Shown: piece by piece, positions 35,561-48,200 of the stretch
Numbering within the stretch: the stretch's first letter is position 1
How the letters are laid out: each line of letters starts with the position of its first letter
Assembly (NCBI GenBank): GCA_944472135.2
Contig: OX235262.1
Span: 68,076,887 to 68,140,886 of the forward strand
DNA length: 64,000 nucleotides
Origin: Trichobilharzia regenti
Taxonomy: Eukaryota; Platyhelminthes; Trematoda; Strigeidida; Schistosomatidae
Direction of reading: 5' to 3'
The notes under the pieces: model-generated
The model's database searches: none
What the model saw: only the letters and a program-made list of their open reading frames with translations
What the model was told of the DNA's origin: nothing
Translations under genes and position numbers: made by a program

Positions 35561-35749
35561 TGATAAAATCAAATAATACAAGGTTTAGGGAGAGATTGAC
35601 AACAGAAGCTTTATTTGTGAAATCGACTGAGATTTTGTGCAACAGGAGTGATTCAACACTCGTCATTAAAAAAGTTTACTACCCTAACGATGAATGGGAA
35701 GGAATAAAGTAACTATTACACCAAGTTTCAAAGTTGTGCAGTTATAATT

Positions 35750-35890
35750 TTATATGATTATGAAAAATAAATTGCACTCGAAACGTCGTCTAGTTATTAA
35801 TACTGTATCACTGTGTTTTATTATCAAATAAACTTATCTAATACGGAAATGTACTCTATTCTGCAATGCCTAAAGCTTAATCATACATTA
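35750..35890 (+). repeat. Terminal repeat R, plus copy 2 of 2
   Basis: Shares 'tatatgattatgaa', 'cgaaacgtcgtc', 'taatactgtatcactgtg' with R. Together with 35419-35560 it forms a direct pair. Confidence 0.55.
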
Positions 35891-35894
35891 CTTC

Positions 35895-36695
35895 TATAAC
35901 TTACCTTCTTAGAAAAAGAAAAGTTCACTCCCTTAAAACTTTGGTGAAAAAATATTAATTTTACAATCCAGATTTGCGTAAAAAGACAGGTAATTGTACT
36001 TTTGGTGTAATGGATATCTGACTGTTTTTCAGATTCACTCTGTCAGGGACTGAAGCTGGCTAGTTAACATAGAAAATCAAGAAAGGAGAATTCCTGAAAG
36101 ATCTGAATCTTAGAAATGGTTCATTCATTGACTACTGACACGGTGCAGTCTTACTGAAGCTGTTTTGTCAAAAACAACTTCGAACAACTATCAGATGGCA
36201 AATCTAAAAGGAATATAAATTTCCCTTCAGACAATCTTAGCAATTTCATGACACTGTATCACACAGACATGAAAACAATATACTCCATTTGAATAATGCA
36301 CACAAATAACTTCATTATCGTGTTTATAAAATCACTATCCAAATAGATGAATTTTCGATTCATTTCTGGGATTATTATTGCTAGGTACTTCAGATTTTCA
36401 GCATTAAATATCAATGCCATTAAAGCTAAATTCTTCAGCAGTTGAAATAAACAAGGAAATCAGAATAAGGCCAGGTTAAAGAATAGCAGTCCGCGGGTGT
36501 GAATGCACCAGTGAGCTTGAATGTATAATATTCGTTTGATAACGAGACTTAACATTAATATAGCACCATAATGCATGCTGTGTACGATTTGAGGTGCAAA
36601 TTCCATCCCGACTTGCTCAGATAACAGGTTGGTAACACATTAGGGTTACGGTTAGTGCTAGAATTAGGATAAGTGTCAGGTTTAGGACGGGAACA
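35895..36695. other. No recognisable gene or element
   Basis: Nothing supported. Confidence 0.4.
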
Positions 36696-36702
36696 ATGTT
36701 TA

Positions 36703-36898
36703 GTACGTCGGTAGCAAAGCGGTTAGGACTCTCGCTGACCATGCACATGGTCCAGGGTTCAACCCCCTGCCGATGCATACCTAATATCTATGGTCAGCCT
36801 GAAAAATTTGGGCTACGGATATCACATGCTGAAAATTTCATACTTGTACCAAAAATAAGGTATGGAATCAAGCTGTGATCAAAATAAATAAATAAAGT
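36703..36898 (+). mobile_element. tRNA-headed SINE, family A
   Basis: tRNA-like head with B box 'gggttcaaccccc', the body ('catgctgaaaatttcatac', 'ggaatcaagctgt') and an (AAAT)n tail. Confidence 0.7.
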
Positions 36899-36904
36899 TT
36901 AGTA

Positions 36905-37495
36905 TACTTCATTTTTACTACCTATATTGTTCTAGTAAATATCTTTTAGGTATTCGTAATGATTATCTGTATTTTACAATCAAAAAGTTGGTTTCTCTGA
37001 TTGGTTGCGTCAAAGTCAATCGTGCGTTCACTTTGCTTCGATTGCTGTTCTTTAACTTTGCTAAATTTTCACAGAAGCGGAAAATTCATTCAGAAATATA
37101 TTAAATATATGTTTGTATGAATGTGTCGTTAGAGGTTATCGTTAGTTAACAGGAAGCTGTCAATCAAGATTCCATTTTGTGGCATGATAAATCAATAGGA
37201 ATGTTTTTCAGTTTAAATCTTAGCAGTAGAGGGTCGAATATTTGATTAAATACCAGGTTCCTTATAGATCTATATATTTGTCGATGATAAGCGCTTAAAG
37301 TAGAGGAAACTTGCTAATCAGCTTGAAATTCCCGCCACATCTAAAATACGAGAATTCCAACAATTTTTCAGCACTCCTCTAATGTGAATCAAAAAGAACC
37401 CCACCCTGCCTTTTTGGTACCTTGACGTGTTACTTGTTAGACGACCAGAAAACTTGACCTAAAATTCAATATGACAAAAACGAACATGAAGTGGA
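36905..37495. other. No recognisable gene or element
   Basis: Nothing supported. Confidence 0.4.
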
Positions 37496-37499
37496 GAGT

Positions 37500-38138
37500 T
37501 TATGCACTACCTAGGCATTGCTCAATGATTTGAAAACTCTAAGTCTAAGTATAAAAATTCTATGTTACCATACTTGGCACGTATTTTATGTGATAGTGAA
37601 AATAGTGTCAGGCAAGAATTAACTAACCTTTTTTCATCTAGTAAATAAACAATTTCCTCCATCCATCCTTATATACCTTCAAGTTTTACTTTTATTATTT
37701 CTATTATATTTATGGTCCTGTTGCTTCTTTGTTTTACTTTCATAATTTCAAACGCAAACTTATCTCTGTGACTGCTGTTATCTTTGTTTTTCCCCTTACC
37801 ATATCATGTAAAGAGAACATTATATTCAATATTCTTAAACATGTTAGGATTTCTATACCACATTGCCAATACTGTGTGACACAAGCCAACGGCAAGTTTC
37901 ACTTGGATTCTTATTATTATTACCCTAGTTGTCATCATTATTATTGTTATTTCCATTTTATATGCTGCATGTTTTTGACACTACCTCTATGTAAATGTGG
38001 AAAATTTTCTGTGTGAATAATTTTATTTATAATTTGAGGAAATTAGATGCAATATTGTGATTAATGCTGAAAATTCCATTCTGTATCATAAGTACTGTTT
38101 TTGGAATAAAGTAAACCATTATTATTATTATTATTATT
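37500..38138 (+). mobile_element. CR1/jockey-like LINE 3' end
   Basis: The last ORF2 codons ('LARILCDSENSVRQEL', compare 'LARVLCDKESIRRETF' at about 9050) are followed by a 3' UTR ending in 'ccattctgtat', 'ttggaataaagta' and an (ATT)n tail at 38112-38138. Same family as 8175-9482. Confidence 0.65.
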
Positions 38139-38460
38139 CAAATAATACGCTAGAGACCAAATTGAAATCTGTACGTGATACTTTACTAAAAGACAGGTAT
38201 CCACCTAGTTTTGTTCACAGAAACATAAGAAAAAAACGACACCAATGGTGATCACAGCTGTTCCTATAAGCAACTTCCTTTATGAACCTGTGGTTCTAGG
38301 AGTTATATTGAAGCAGGATTTCTTAAAAATCGTCTTCACGATTTTCGGAAAAGACATTTCACGTAACCATTTTGAGAAATATATTCTCCAACAGGCATCT
38401 GATACGGTCATGAGATTAGGAAAACGTGCCGCTTCTGGCTACCTTACAGTGTAATTATCA
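38139..38460 (+). mobile_element. Penelope-like element fragment, region after RT
   Basis: Translation gives 'LKSVRDTLLKDRYPPSFVHRN', typical of the segment following the RT core in Penelope-like elements, then 'GVILKQDF' in a shifted frame. It begins directly after the LINE tail, so the LINE may have inserted into it. Confidence 0.45.
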
Positions 38461-38464
38461 CTTT

Positions 38465-41225
38465 ACTTATTCCCGTGAAATGAAACATATCGACCATACA
38501 CTTAAAATGGAACACTGTTCAGACTGATTAACCAGTGGAAAAGACACGAATGCCAAATTTCTGTCATCAAGCACCTTTTCAAACCCGAACATCGAGAACC
38601 TCCAGCATGATTGCTTCACAGTACTACACAGAGTTCCCCAATATCGCACGAAAGGGCTTTGAATACGCCATTTATACGTTGTTGGATCATTGGCTATTCA
38701 AAACAAATGCATACGCTTACTCGCTTTATCATGGCCACGGTAATTTGTTCCCACAACTTTGTCTTATTTTATTGTTTGATTTCCTGGTTTATCATTATTG
38801 TTATTACTTTACAGCTATTAGCATTATTATTGCTGTCTAGGCAGATTACCATATTCACGCAGGCTTTTGTACAGTTAGTACATTCATACTGATTGTCACT
38901 TTTCGCACTTGTTACGTAATGTCAACCTCAATTTTTGAATATCCGCTAGCACACGCATCATACTACGTAAGATTTGTTTAGGACATATTTACCTATTTCT
39001 AATTGCTTGTATGAATCCTCCAACGAATATAAGTAGCCACTGTACAACTTTTGAAAACTCATCCGTCAAAAGAGAGAATTCCATCGATGTCAAATCTTTT
39101 TATTGTTTCTGTCAATGCTTCTTCAAAAAAATGCTTGAAATAAAATTGCCGAAAAAGCACAAATGAGGTTAAGATTGTATCACCAATCTCCTTTCTTTTC
39201 CCAATAACCAGGCACATTGTCTCTAAAGATTAACAAACGATAAGTCTTTATTTCCCAATCAATGACGCAACAGAAGTCGCCTTTTTTAGTGTCAGTGTAT
39301 CTTACATAATTGTAGCAGTGACAAAATAGTAGTGAATAATTATTATCAAGGTCATTTTCGTGTAAATATCACCTTAAAATGTTGTAATTTCATTCGAAAA
39401 AAAACAATACCACTTCGAAATGGATAAATCATTATTAACCTAGGGAAATTAATGAAATGAGAAATAGAAAGTCAAAGATATTACTACATCACAGCTTAAC
39501 ATAACAAAAATATAAATAAAACTGAATTCTATACTTTAAAACATTTTTAGAGGATTTTCACAATTCCAAATATTGAAGGTGTTAAAGAAAGTAACAGAGT
39601 GATTATGAGCTTAACGGACATTACAAGAATGATAAATAAACCTCGGGGTTAGTTTGATTAAAAAAGTAAATGAAAGAGAAAGAAAAACTAAACAAAATAG
39701 AATAAAGAAACTGCAACTAGTGAATGTTAAATCTTACGGAGACATTCTACTACAAGCAGATATGGATGCCACCTACTGATGGTTTAGAACAATATTTATG
39801 TCAGATAGGTGAATTGCACGAAAAGAAGAATTAGGGCACTAGCTTAGGACAAAAATATAACCAAACCAACTCAAATTCTCCAAGTGTAATAATAACATTT
39901 TCTGATATTTCATTTTTATTCGCAAAGCTTTTAACTTCACCAAAGTTAAACAACAGCGTCTGAAAGGATGCGAACACATGAGTGACCTTGAGCCGAAAAA
40001 CCATAAAAATAAGTTACTTTTGCACAAAAATGACGCTTACTTATGAGAAAATGCAGGAAAGCACATTAAACAGGGTATCTTCATCTGACATGACTTGAAA
40101 ATACGTTCTAGTTATAGTGAGGAGTATCAATTTTTATGTTAGAACAGTTTCTGCATATGTGTTTTTACCGGGGTGGCCGAAGATGAGCTTTTTTGTGTGA
40201 CCCGTTTATTGCTCTTATCGTGTTCTGCAGTCTCACCCAACTGTATACAACGTCAATTATTGCTTGCATGTTATTTTCAGCGAGCCCGAATTTAAATATA
40301 AAATACACAGCAGTCCGTTTAATCACGATGAAAACGGCAATCATTACTGAAGACTAGATGCTAATTCTCACTGTTTTAGTGGATTTTTTTAACTGAAGGC
40401 TTCCGGTCAAGCATCCACGCCATTTGGCACGCCGTCATGTTACGTTCGTTCGTTTGTGCACGATCCCCAGCTAGTTAATCAATCATCTCGTGCTCCAACT
40501 TGGTCTTGAAATATAATTCGTAATTCGGACGATCAATTCTGGTGTTTTACTTTGTTTTTGGTCCACGAGTAACGAATACTTTAGAAGTTTTGGGTATTAG
40601 ATATTGCATTACTATACCTCTTCGTACCACACATGAACGTCAACGCCCCTAGCCTCTAAAGAGTTATCGGTACACCTTAAACCCTATTTTTGTATAAAAA
40701 TACTTTTTCACTGAATCTGTGTTCCTTCTGTTGTAATGCGATTGTGTTTCAGTAACATTAATAACACTTGCTATAGTGGGAATTAAGGGTTATCTATGAG
40801 GAATTAATGTGGAGTCTGAAAAACTTTTGTTGATGTGATTAGATAAACAGATAGTACGTGTTCTGTGGCTGCGAACCGTAGGCATTTTGTTTTAGAATAA
40901 TATCGTTACTGTAGTTGTAATGAATTATGCTCCTATTGGTAATCCTTTCCTCATGGTACATTAAGACATCTAGAAATCACAAGTGAGCCTTCTCAGGTAG
41001 ATTTATTTCCACTTCGTGACTATGAAGTGTGAGTCAGTTAATGTGTTCTGCTAAGAAGATAGATAACTCCAAACGCTTTATTATCTCGATACCTTCTTTG
41101 GGATGTGGAAATAATTACTTTATTTGACTGTAGCACAATCTTTCTACTAATAAACTTCTCCAAATACCTAATTTTACTTAGTATTTCAAGGACAACCGCA
41201 CATACTCTGTACCTCACAACTTACG
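38465..41225. other. No recognised gene; possible Penelope-like 3' sequence near 39040-39120
   Basis: Overlapping short frames at 38535-38892 show no recognisable domain. The block around 39040-39120 resembles the terminal segment at 19255-19360. The rest is unmatched. Confidence 0.35.
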
Positions 41226-41231
41226 CAAAGG

Positions 41232-41825
41232 CTAATTTTCAGTCTTATCAAGTAGAACATACAAAGTGCTAACGAGGAATACATTTAACACGTAATACAA
41301 AACCAATGATACTGTGGAAATCTTTTTCTTCAGCACTAAACTCCATGAAATTCCCGAAAGTCCCAAGTATACTATAATACTGAAGTAAATCTCCTTAATT
41401 CTGGCTACGTAGTCATTATCTGAGAAAAAAAACAAGGATCCAATAGATGTGGACATTTTTACCACCACAAATACAAAATTCAACTGCTAGAAAATACTAA
41501 ATAATGTGTTAAATTGTGCACAGTTACATAAGTCTGTGATTTCAATCAGAGAAAATGGACATTGCATCTGTCTGCAAACATTGAGTCCACACGGTAAGGC
41601 AAGCAAATGATACGTGTACATAAATGCTGGATATTTTGGTTGATTTTCCTTGAAAAGTTGCACGTAGAGGGGCTTTGAGACTAACAGCAAAGGCAGACAA
41701 CAAAGAAAGTGAAAATAATCAACAAAATGAACTAACTTCCTCATTATGTCGATGTTTAATCCTTCAGAAGGACAAAGAACATCATCAGAAGCCGTAGTAA
41801 CGTGTTCCTTTAAGTACCTTGGCAT
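41232..41825 (-). CDS. Possible small multi-pass membrane protein, interrupted by TAG
   Basis: Two minus-strand frames, 41487-41825 (112 codons) and 41232-41483, are in the same phase and separated by a single in-frame TAG. The ATG at 41825 has A-rich upstream context. The product would have about four hydrophobic segments: 'FLCCLPLLLVSKPLYV', 'FMYTYHLLALPCGLNV', 'FSIIVYLGLSGISWSLVL' and 'VSLVLYYVLNVFLVSTLYVLL'. No family is recognised. No splice pair that removes the TAG and keeps the frame was found. It could be a decayed gene, a 112-residue protein plus a coincidental frame, or an unrecognised repeat. Confidence 0.3.
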
Positions 41826-41829
41826 TTTT

Positions 41830-42540
41830 TAAATGAAATAGTGAGTATTTCAACTATTTGTAAGCTGGCCATTATTTACGGCCGGCTAAGAGCACACTGT
41901 TGCTATTTGTGTCAAAAAAAACTCCATCCCATCGCCTTTAAGCAGGCATACAAGCATAAAAGTGTGAAACGCAATGCATTCTTACCAAAGTCTAAGGTAT
42001 CTCCAATAAATGTAGTGTGTACACACCAACTGATCATACGAACTATAGCTGTTTACAGGCTGTCCTACTGTGTAACTTAGCCAAAATTTATTGTATATTG
42101 TATATATTATATACACGATACTAAGTGTTGGAGTTGCATGAAGAGGCAAAAGTGAAAAATTCAGGAATTGTATTATTACCTAAACTGAACCTCTAAAGTG
42201 TGCGGACAAAACCTAAAAGCGCTTAACCGCGCAACGTAAAACAAAACCAGTCAAAAACCACTGTTCAATTGCACAGTGGTAAGTACACATATATTCAGTT
42301 CCTATAAAAGACTAATATGCGTGTATGAGTTTGTTGCGAAATTGTTTGGTAACAGCTAAAGGGGGGGACACAAACTAGGACTTGGAAGAGTGGCCACATA
42401 CCCTTAACGTCCTCATCGGAACTCACAGTTACCCTTGGTGTAGGTTGGTGTATCTTGAGGTGCATGAGCATCATTGCACAGCCTAATTAAGTTTTCAAAC
42501 AGGATGTTTACTCTTAGTATTTTGTGTAGCATTACACAGT
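41830..42540. other. No recognisable gene or element
   Basis: Nothing supported. Confidence 0.4.
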
Positions 42541-42544
42541 TTCG

Positions 42545-42680
42545 TTTTCACTCCCCCACGTTACTAGCGGAACATAAGAATTCAGTCATTGATATTTCAG
42601 TAGTGTTGGAGTGGTTTTAACGGGTTGGGGTAGTTTGCCTCATGCCTAACCTTCTTTTTCTGAGCTAAGGACTGTCCAGT
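42545..42680 (-). mobile_element. Degenerate tRNA-headed SINE, family B 3' half
   Basis: Contains reversed family B 3' blocks ('agcggaacataag', 'gggttggggtag', 'cctcatgcctaacctt'). Confidence 0.4.
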
Positions 42681-42937
42681 AAAGTAGGCGACGTTTGGTA
42701 GCGTGCTGTATGACAGACAAACCTTTCGAGTTGCTCACGTGCATCTTACTATTTAACCGGTACCACTGTCAGCATCATTAGTGCTGATGTTGCAGTGAAG
42801 TTACAATAACACTACAGTGCACCAAGTGTTGCTTGTGTGGTGTAATATTTTAACAATATATTTTTCTTTGAAATAATTTTAACTGGAGTAATTTCAAACC
42901 ATTTTTACAGACACGACTGAAAATACGTTATAGCTTC

Positions 42938-43127
42938 TGTCAATGGAGTTGAAGATTGAACGATCAATTCTTGGTTGTTTGCTCAAAACCAACTTCCCCA
43001 ATTTTCGCGGAGGCATCAATACGACAGTCATCGTCTCATCGGTCGCTGTTCAGAAAGAAGAGTAAAACATCGCCAGAAGTAATATTGTGATTTATTATTG
43101 TAATATTTGTTCACAGACCTTAGTTCA
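42938..43127 (+). repeat. 5' LTR of BEL element 1, left part
   Basis: Starts TGTCAATGGAG and matches the 3' LTR at 53577 onward until it breaks at 43127, where the LINE begins. Confidence 0.85.
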
Positions 43128-43487
43128 CTCTTGCGCTACGGGTGTTCACTTTCTGCGTGAATCATCTTTCCTTAATATTTTGGAAATTAGCCGCTTTCAT
43201 CACATTATCCAGTTATCCATAGTCAACAAGGATTGTATTGTATCAACTGGAACAACATATAGCATTCACTCGTGAAATCTACGTCAAGAATCCTCGGATA
43301 CCATATCTAACTACGTGGAACTCAGGACTTTATCCACAGCAAACTCTGTAAAGGAAAGTCTGACTTTTTATTTTTGCAATATAAATCTGTTTATCGTTGT
43401 TGTTTTGATACTTCGATAATACAGCTATCTTATTTTCATATCCTCAAGACTTTTTTTCCGGAAATTGTGAAGTTTCTTATTTCTGTA

Positions 43488-45230
43488 ATGGTTAAGTCTA
43501 TCAAACGTGTAAGTACCGTTAAGAGACTGAGATCTAATACTAGTCAGCCATCTGAAGGCCTCAGCTCCGTTGACAATTCTACACTGTTTACACCAGCCAT
43601 ACCCAGAGTTATGGTATCTGATATCATGGAGGAATTAGCAGAGAATGCGGCTTGTAGCAAAAATGATTTACTGACACTTCAGAAGTCAATAGCAGAACTA
43701 CAGAGCAAGTTTGACAGCATTATGCCTCTCACGCAACTGTGTGACCCACCACAAAACATCTGTTTTGAATCACTAATCAAATCCGAGCGCATAATTGACT
43801 ATTTGGCTGAAGAAGCTGTTAAGAGGATTATGTCTTCACATAACGTCTTGGCCTATAACATTCCAGACAGAGAGCCGATTGCCAAACTTAAGAATTCGTG
43901 TCTAAAGGCTTGTAATATGTCGTTGACAGAATGTCAGGTTTTGCGTCTTCGTAAGAAATCTGCAAACCACCCGTGTCCTGTGCTTTTCAAGTTTAGGTCT
44001 ACCGAAGAAGCCAGGAATTTTCTGAAATCGGGTAAGAAAATAGGCTCTTCAACACCATACACTAACATTAGGGTTGCACCTGATTTAACACCATGCCAAA
44101 GGCGATGCCGCTCAGGAACAGTGAACCCTGATAACTCTAATAGGATAACTGTAGATGATGTTCCGTGCGTTATTCCGTCTATTGAAATATCTGATCACGG
44201 CATGCAACAGACATTTTCGCAGGTAGTGGCTAATGTTAGCCAAGCATTATATAACGATATTGATGCAGACACTGAAATGGTGGACATAGATGAGTCAACG
44301 GGAAATAATGTTGAAATACATCGTTTTCACACTGACGCAAAAGTCAAGACACCGAAACCATCAAAACCCATCCCACTGGTGGTCCAACCATTGCCTTATA
44401 AGTCAGTTACTCCTCTGTCTGACAATCCACACTCTGTAAAGCACCAGTCGAATGTAGCCACCCAAGTTGGCAAGTTTTCTAGGCGTTATGACAAACGTCC
44501 CATTTCCATTAAGAAAACTAAAGCTCATGAGGTGTTCAAGCCACAGAAACCCTACATAGCATGTGCTGACTGCCCTGTTAGCCATCATCAGCCAGATAAT
44601 CATAAGATAGGGGAAAAAGAAGTAAATAAATTAAATACTAAACCCGGAGCAAGAAAGCTCTTTGATAAGAAAGAGACGAAAGCACCTGTAGGCCTTCTTT
44701 GTAAGAGAAAGTCAAATATGGTAGACGAAGCTCCTAGGGGTAGGCCTAATTGGTGCCAAGTGGAAAGCCAATTTTATCGAATCCCTAATTCTAGACAAAC
44801 AGCACAGCAAAGTAGTAGGTATTGTTCTGCACATCCACTACGTAAACCCCTTGTCAACCAGCCCACTTCTAATATTCTGTCTACTGAAAGTTATAGAAAA
44901 TACCCCAAACATCGGCCACAGACCACATTTAGCAAGCCAACAGAACCCATTCATATATCTTATGTGTCTAGTGGGGAGCATGTGCCGATTTCTGCACAAA
45001 ACTTGCCATGGTCTGATGAATACCAGAAACAGATACCAACACTTCATTCTTATACTGGCAACAAATTACCGAATACACATATCGGTTATACCTTAGGGCA
45101 GGATTTTCACCAGCGTCAGTTAACAGAAACACCTGGAATCATGCATATAGCACGCATGATATCGGATCAATTCCTTGCTGGCATAGCGAACAGTCTACAG
45201 CTAGGGCAAGGCATATTTCCCGGGAGATAG
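43488..45230 (+). CDS. LINE ORF1 protein (RNA-binding)
   Basis: Start chosen at the first ATG (43488); the same frame is open upstream to 43374 from a TTG. About 580 residues. Near the N-terminus is a short heptad-like stretch ('LLTLQKSIAELQSKF'), then an RRM-like fold typical of ORF1 proteins ('NVLAYNIPDREPIAKL', 'QVLRLRKKSANHPCPVLFKF', 'STEEARNFLKSGKKIG'). A long, basic, Pro/Ser-rich C-terminal region follows, with a single 'CADCPVSHHQPDNH' Cys/His cluster that could bind zinc. By family knowledge it packages the LINE RNA. Eight nucleotides separate its stop from the ORF2 GTG. Confidence 0.75.
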   Translation: MVKSIKRVSTVKRLRSNTSQPSEGLSSVDNSTLFTPAIPRVMVSDIMEELAENAACSKNDLLTLQKSIAELQSKFDSIMPLTQLCDPPQNICFESLIKSERIIDYLAEEAVKRIMSSHNVLAYNIPDREPIAKLKNSCLKACNMSLTECQVLRLRKKSANHPCPVLFKFRSTEEARNFLKSGKKIGSSTPYTNIRVAPDLTPCQRRCRSGTVNPDNSNRITVDDVPCVIPSIEISDHGMQQTFSQVVANVSQALYNDIDADTEMVDIDESTGNNVEIHRFHTDAKVKTPKPSKPIPLVVQPLPYKSVTPLSDNPHSVKHQSNVATQVGKFSRRYDKRPISIKKTKAHEVFKPQKPYIACADCPVSHHQPDNHKIGEKEVNKLNTKPGARKLFDKKETKAPVGLLCKRKSNMVDEAPRGRPNWCQVESQFYRIPNSRQTAQQSSRYCSAHPLRKPLVNQPTSNILSTESYRKYPKHRPQTTFSKPTEPIHISYVSSGEHVPISAQNLPWSDEYQKQIPTLHSYTGNKLPNTHIGYTLGQDFHQRQLTETPGIMHIARMISDQFLAGIANSLQLGQGIFPGR

Positions 45231-45238
45231 CTGACACA

Positions 45239-48200
45239 GTGTCGACACCAAACGCGGATACTAATATCTCTAAAATATTAATATCTGATTATCACACAGG
45301 TGTCTCTCACTGCATACCATATCCAAACGTAAGCCCATCCCTGACTACCACCTCAAAAATCTACCTGAAGTCTTCCTACGATCCAAAGATATTGGTAAAT
45401 GAGTCTGATAACATGTATATAGAGGATACTCACGGATTATTTTACCAAGATGTTGTCCGCTCACTGAAACCACATAGCCAGTGTTTATCTATTATCCTAG
45501 TAAATACGAGATCAGTTCTAAGCAAACATTTAGCACTAAGTACAATAGCTTCTATATGCAGACCGTCATTGATTATGATCACCGAAGCCTGGTGCACAAG
45601 TGAAATCTCCAATGACAGCCTAAGGATTGATAAATACAACCTTTTTCGCGGGGACAGACGGACAGGTCGTGGGGGTGGAACACTAATTTACTGTGAACAA
45701 TCCATGTGTGCAACCCAGTTTAGTAACCCAATTCTGTCACAACTCAATGACTCGATCTGGGTCGAAATAAAAGTTGTCAGAAGTAAACCTATACTTGTGG
45801 GTTGTGTGTACCGGCCCCCTTCATCCAGCAGGGAATATGATAATATGCTTAGCAATATCTTTAATGTTACAGCCAATCTTCCTTTCAGTTATAAAATTAT
45901 CGGAGGCGATTTCAACTTGCCAGAAGTATCATGGTCTTCACTCCGAGGACCCCAAAGGTACGATAATCTCATAAATTCCATCGTCACAGGAGGGTGGACA
46001 CAACACATAAATTCACCCACTAGATCCGCAAATATCCTAGACCTTATTTTCACGAACAACATAACGCCATCTACCGTACATGTTGGACATGAATTTCCAG
46101 GTAGTGACCATAGAATAGTAGTTTGTTCTTTTGACATCTTTCCTGAAACAAAACGCAGAGATGAAGCTGGCCAGATACCTATGAGATTGTACACACATGC
46201 TGACTGGGACTTGTATCAGCACCTAATTAGATGTTCTAATTGGGACTCGTACTTTTCGAACCAGTCCTTAGATGCAATTCTTAACAACTTCTATCAGAAT
46301 ATTAACTCAATTCACGACGTCATTGCACCCGAGAAGATTCTTAACTTCAGATTCCCCCAAAGTGATTATATTCCGACATCGTTTAGAAGAAGTCTACGTA
46401 AGCACTCAATAAAATACTACAGATATCATGACTTATCGTCATTAATTGCCATAACGTCCCTTCTCAGTAGAATTGAAGAGTTGAGAAATATAGGCCTCAG
46501 AAACAAAGAAATGCAGGCCATTCATGCACCGCATAACTCAGGAGAAATAGCCAAACTTTTTAAAAGTAGGTTGATGAACTCCAAAACACCCTATCCGAAA
46601 ATAATATACTTAGACGGCATTGCTTACGAAAATAATGAGGCGATATGTGAACTGTTTAGCAAGCACTTCGCCAGATTATACACCTTAGAGAACGATGAAG
46701 TCGTGGATTTCCCACGTAAAACAGACGAATGTTTAAGTGACATAATTTTCACCACACATGAGATCGATAAAGCTGTCGCAAATCTTAAGCTTAGTAACAC
46801 TACTGGCCCAGACGGTATATCTTCCGTTCTGCTGAAAAAAGGTGGTAATGACATGAGTTTACTCTTACTCAAGTTATACTCAATTTCATTAAGCGATGGG
46901 ACATACCCTAACTGCTGGAAGAAGTCTTATATTGTACCTATCCATAAATACGGGCCTATAGCTGATATCAACAACTACCGCCCCATCAACATCACGTCTG
47001 TAGTTTCACGTGTAATGGAAAAGATAGTTAAGACTCAAATCATTCAGTACTTGCTGTCAAATGACCTACTATCCCCATCCCAATACGGTTTCTTAAGTAG
47101 AAGGTCGTGCATTACTTGCCACTTAGATTATTTTGACTACATCACACAAAGCATTGATAATGGGCGTTCGGTAACAACATTGTTTCTTGACGTTAGCAAG
47201 GCCTTCGATAAAGTCCCACATATCAGACTCCTAACAAAACTCCAATCCTACGGAATAACCGGAAATCTTCACAAATGGATAAGTTCTTTTCTCACAGAAA
47301 GAGAGCAATTAGTCAAAATCAACCACCAGTTGTCTTCCTCAAAGCCGATAACCAGTGGTGTAATACAAGGTAGTGTTCTTGGCCCTATTCTATTCCTCTT
47401 ATTTATAAATGACATAGTCTCTGTAATCAAGTATGGCAAGCCATACCTTTTTGCAGATGATCTCAAGATAGTATATGATTATGGGTACGGTGATATGAGC
47501 GTCGAAAGCAAGATCCAACAAGACTTAAATGATCTAGGCGATTGGAGCGAAAAGTGGCAACTGACTTTCAACCCAGACAAGTGCGGTATAACCCACCTTG
47601 GACGCTGGAAACCGATAATGTGCCTATATATGTACGGTAAGCTCCTCTCAAAACTGAACACAGTCACAGACCTCGGGATAACATACTCAGATTTATCCTT
47701 TTCCGATCATGCAAATAAGGTTGTATCTGACTGTAAACGACTTACTGGCTTTGTACTGCGTAACTTCTACACCCAAGAAGCAAGATTAGCTATATATAGG
47801 ACATGTATCCGTCCCAAACTTGAATATTGTGCTCTCCTATTTAGTAACCTCAGGACTGTAGACAGAAAAAAAATCGAAAGTGTCCAGAGATTCCTCACGA
47901 AACGCATAATAGGGTTCGACCAACAAGTGGAATATGTTGACAGGTGTGTACGTCTGAAATTAGAGCCTCTGTGGTTAAGGAGAGTGAAGTGCAACCTATT
48001 TCTACTCTTCAAAGTCATTAGGAAACACTGCTACAGTAACTCATCCATAACTTGGGAAAATATTAAATCATATCAGCTGCGAAACCACGACTACCTTGTC
48101 AAGGTGGCTACCCACAGAAAATCCATTAGGGCAAACTTTTTCACCATAAAATATTGCACTCTTTGGAACCAACTACCACCTGAAATAAGATGTTGTGAAA

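Noticed and set aside
37729..38251. Two plus-strand frames as small genes
   Set aside because: They lie in the 3' UTR and tail of a CR1-like LINE fragment.
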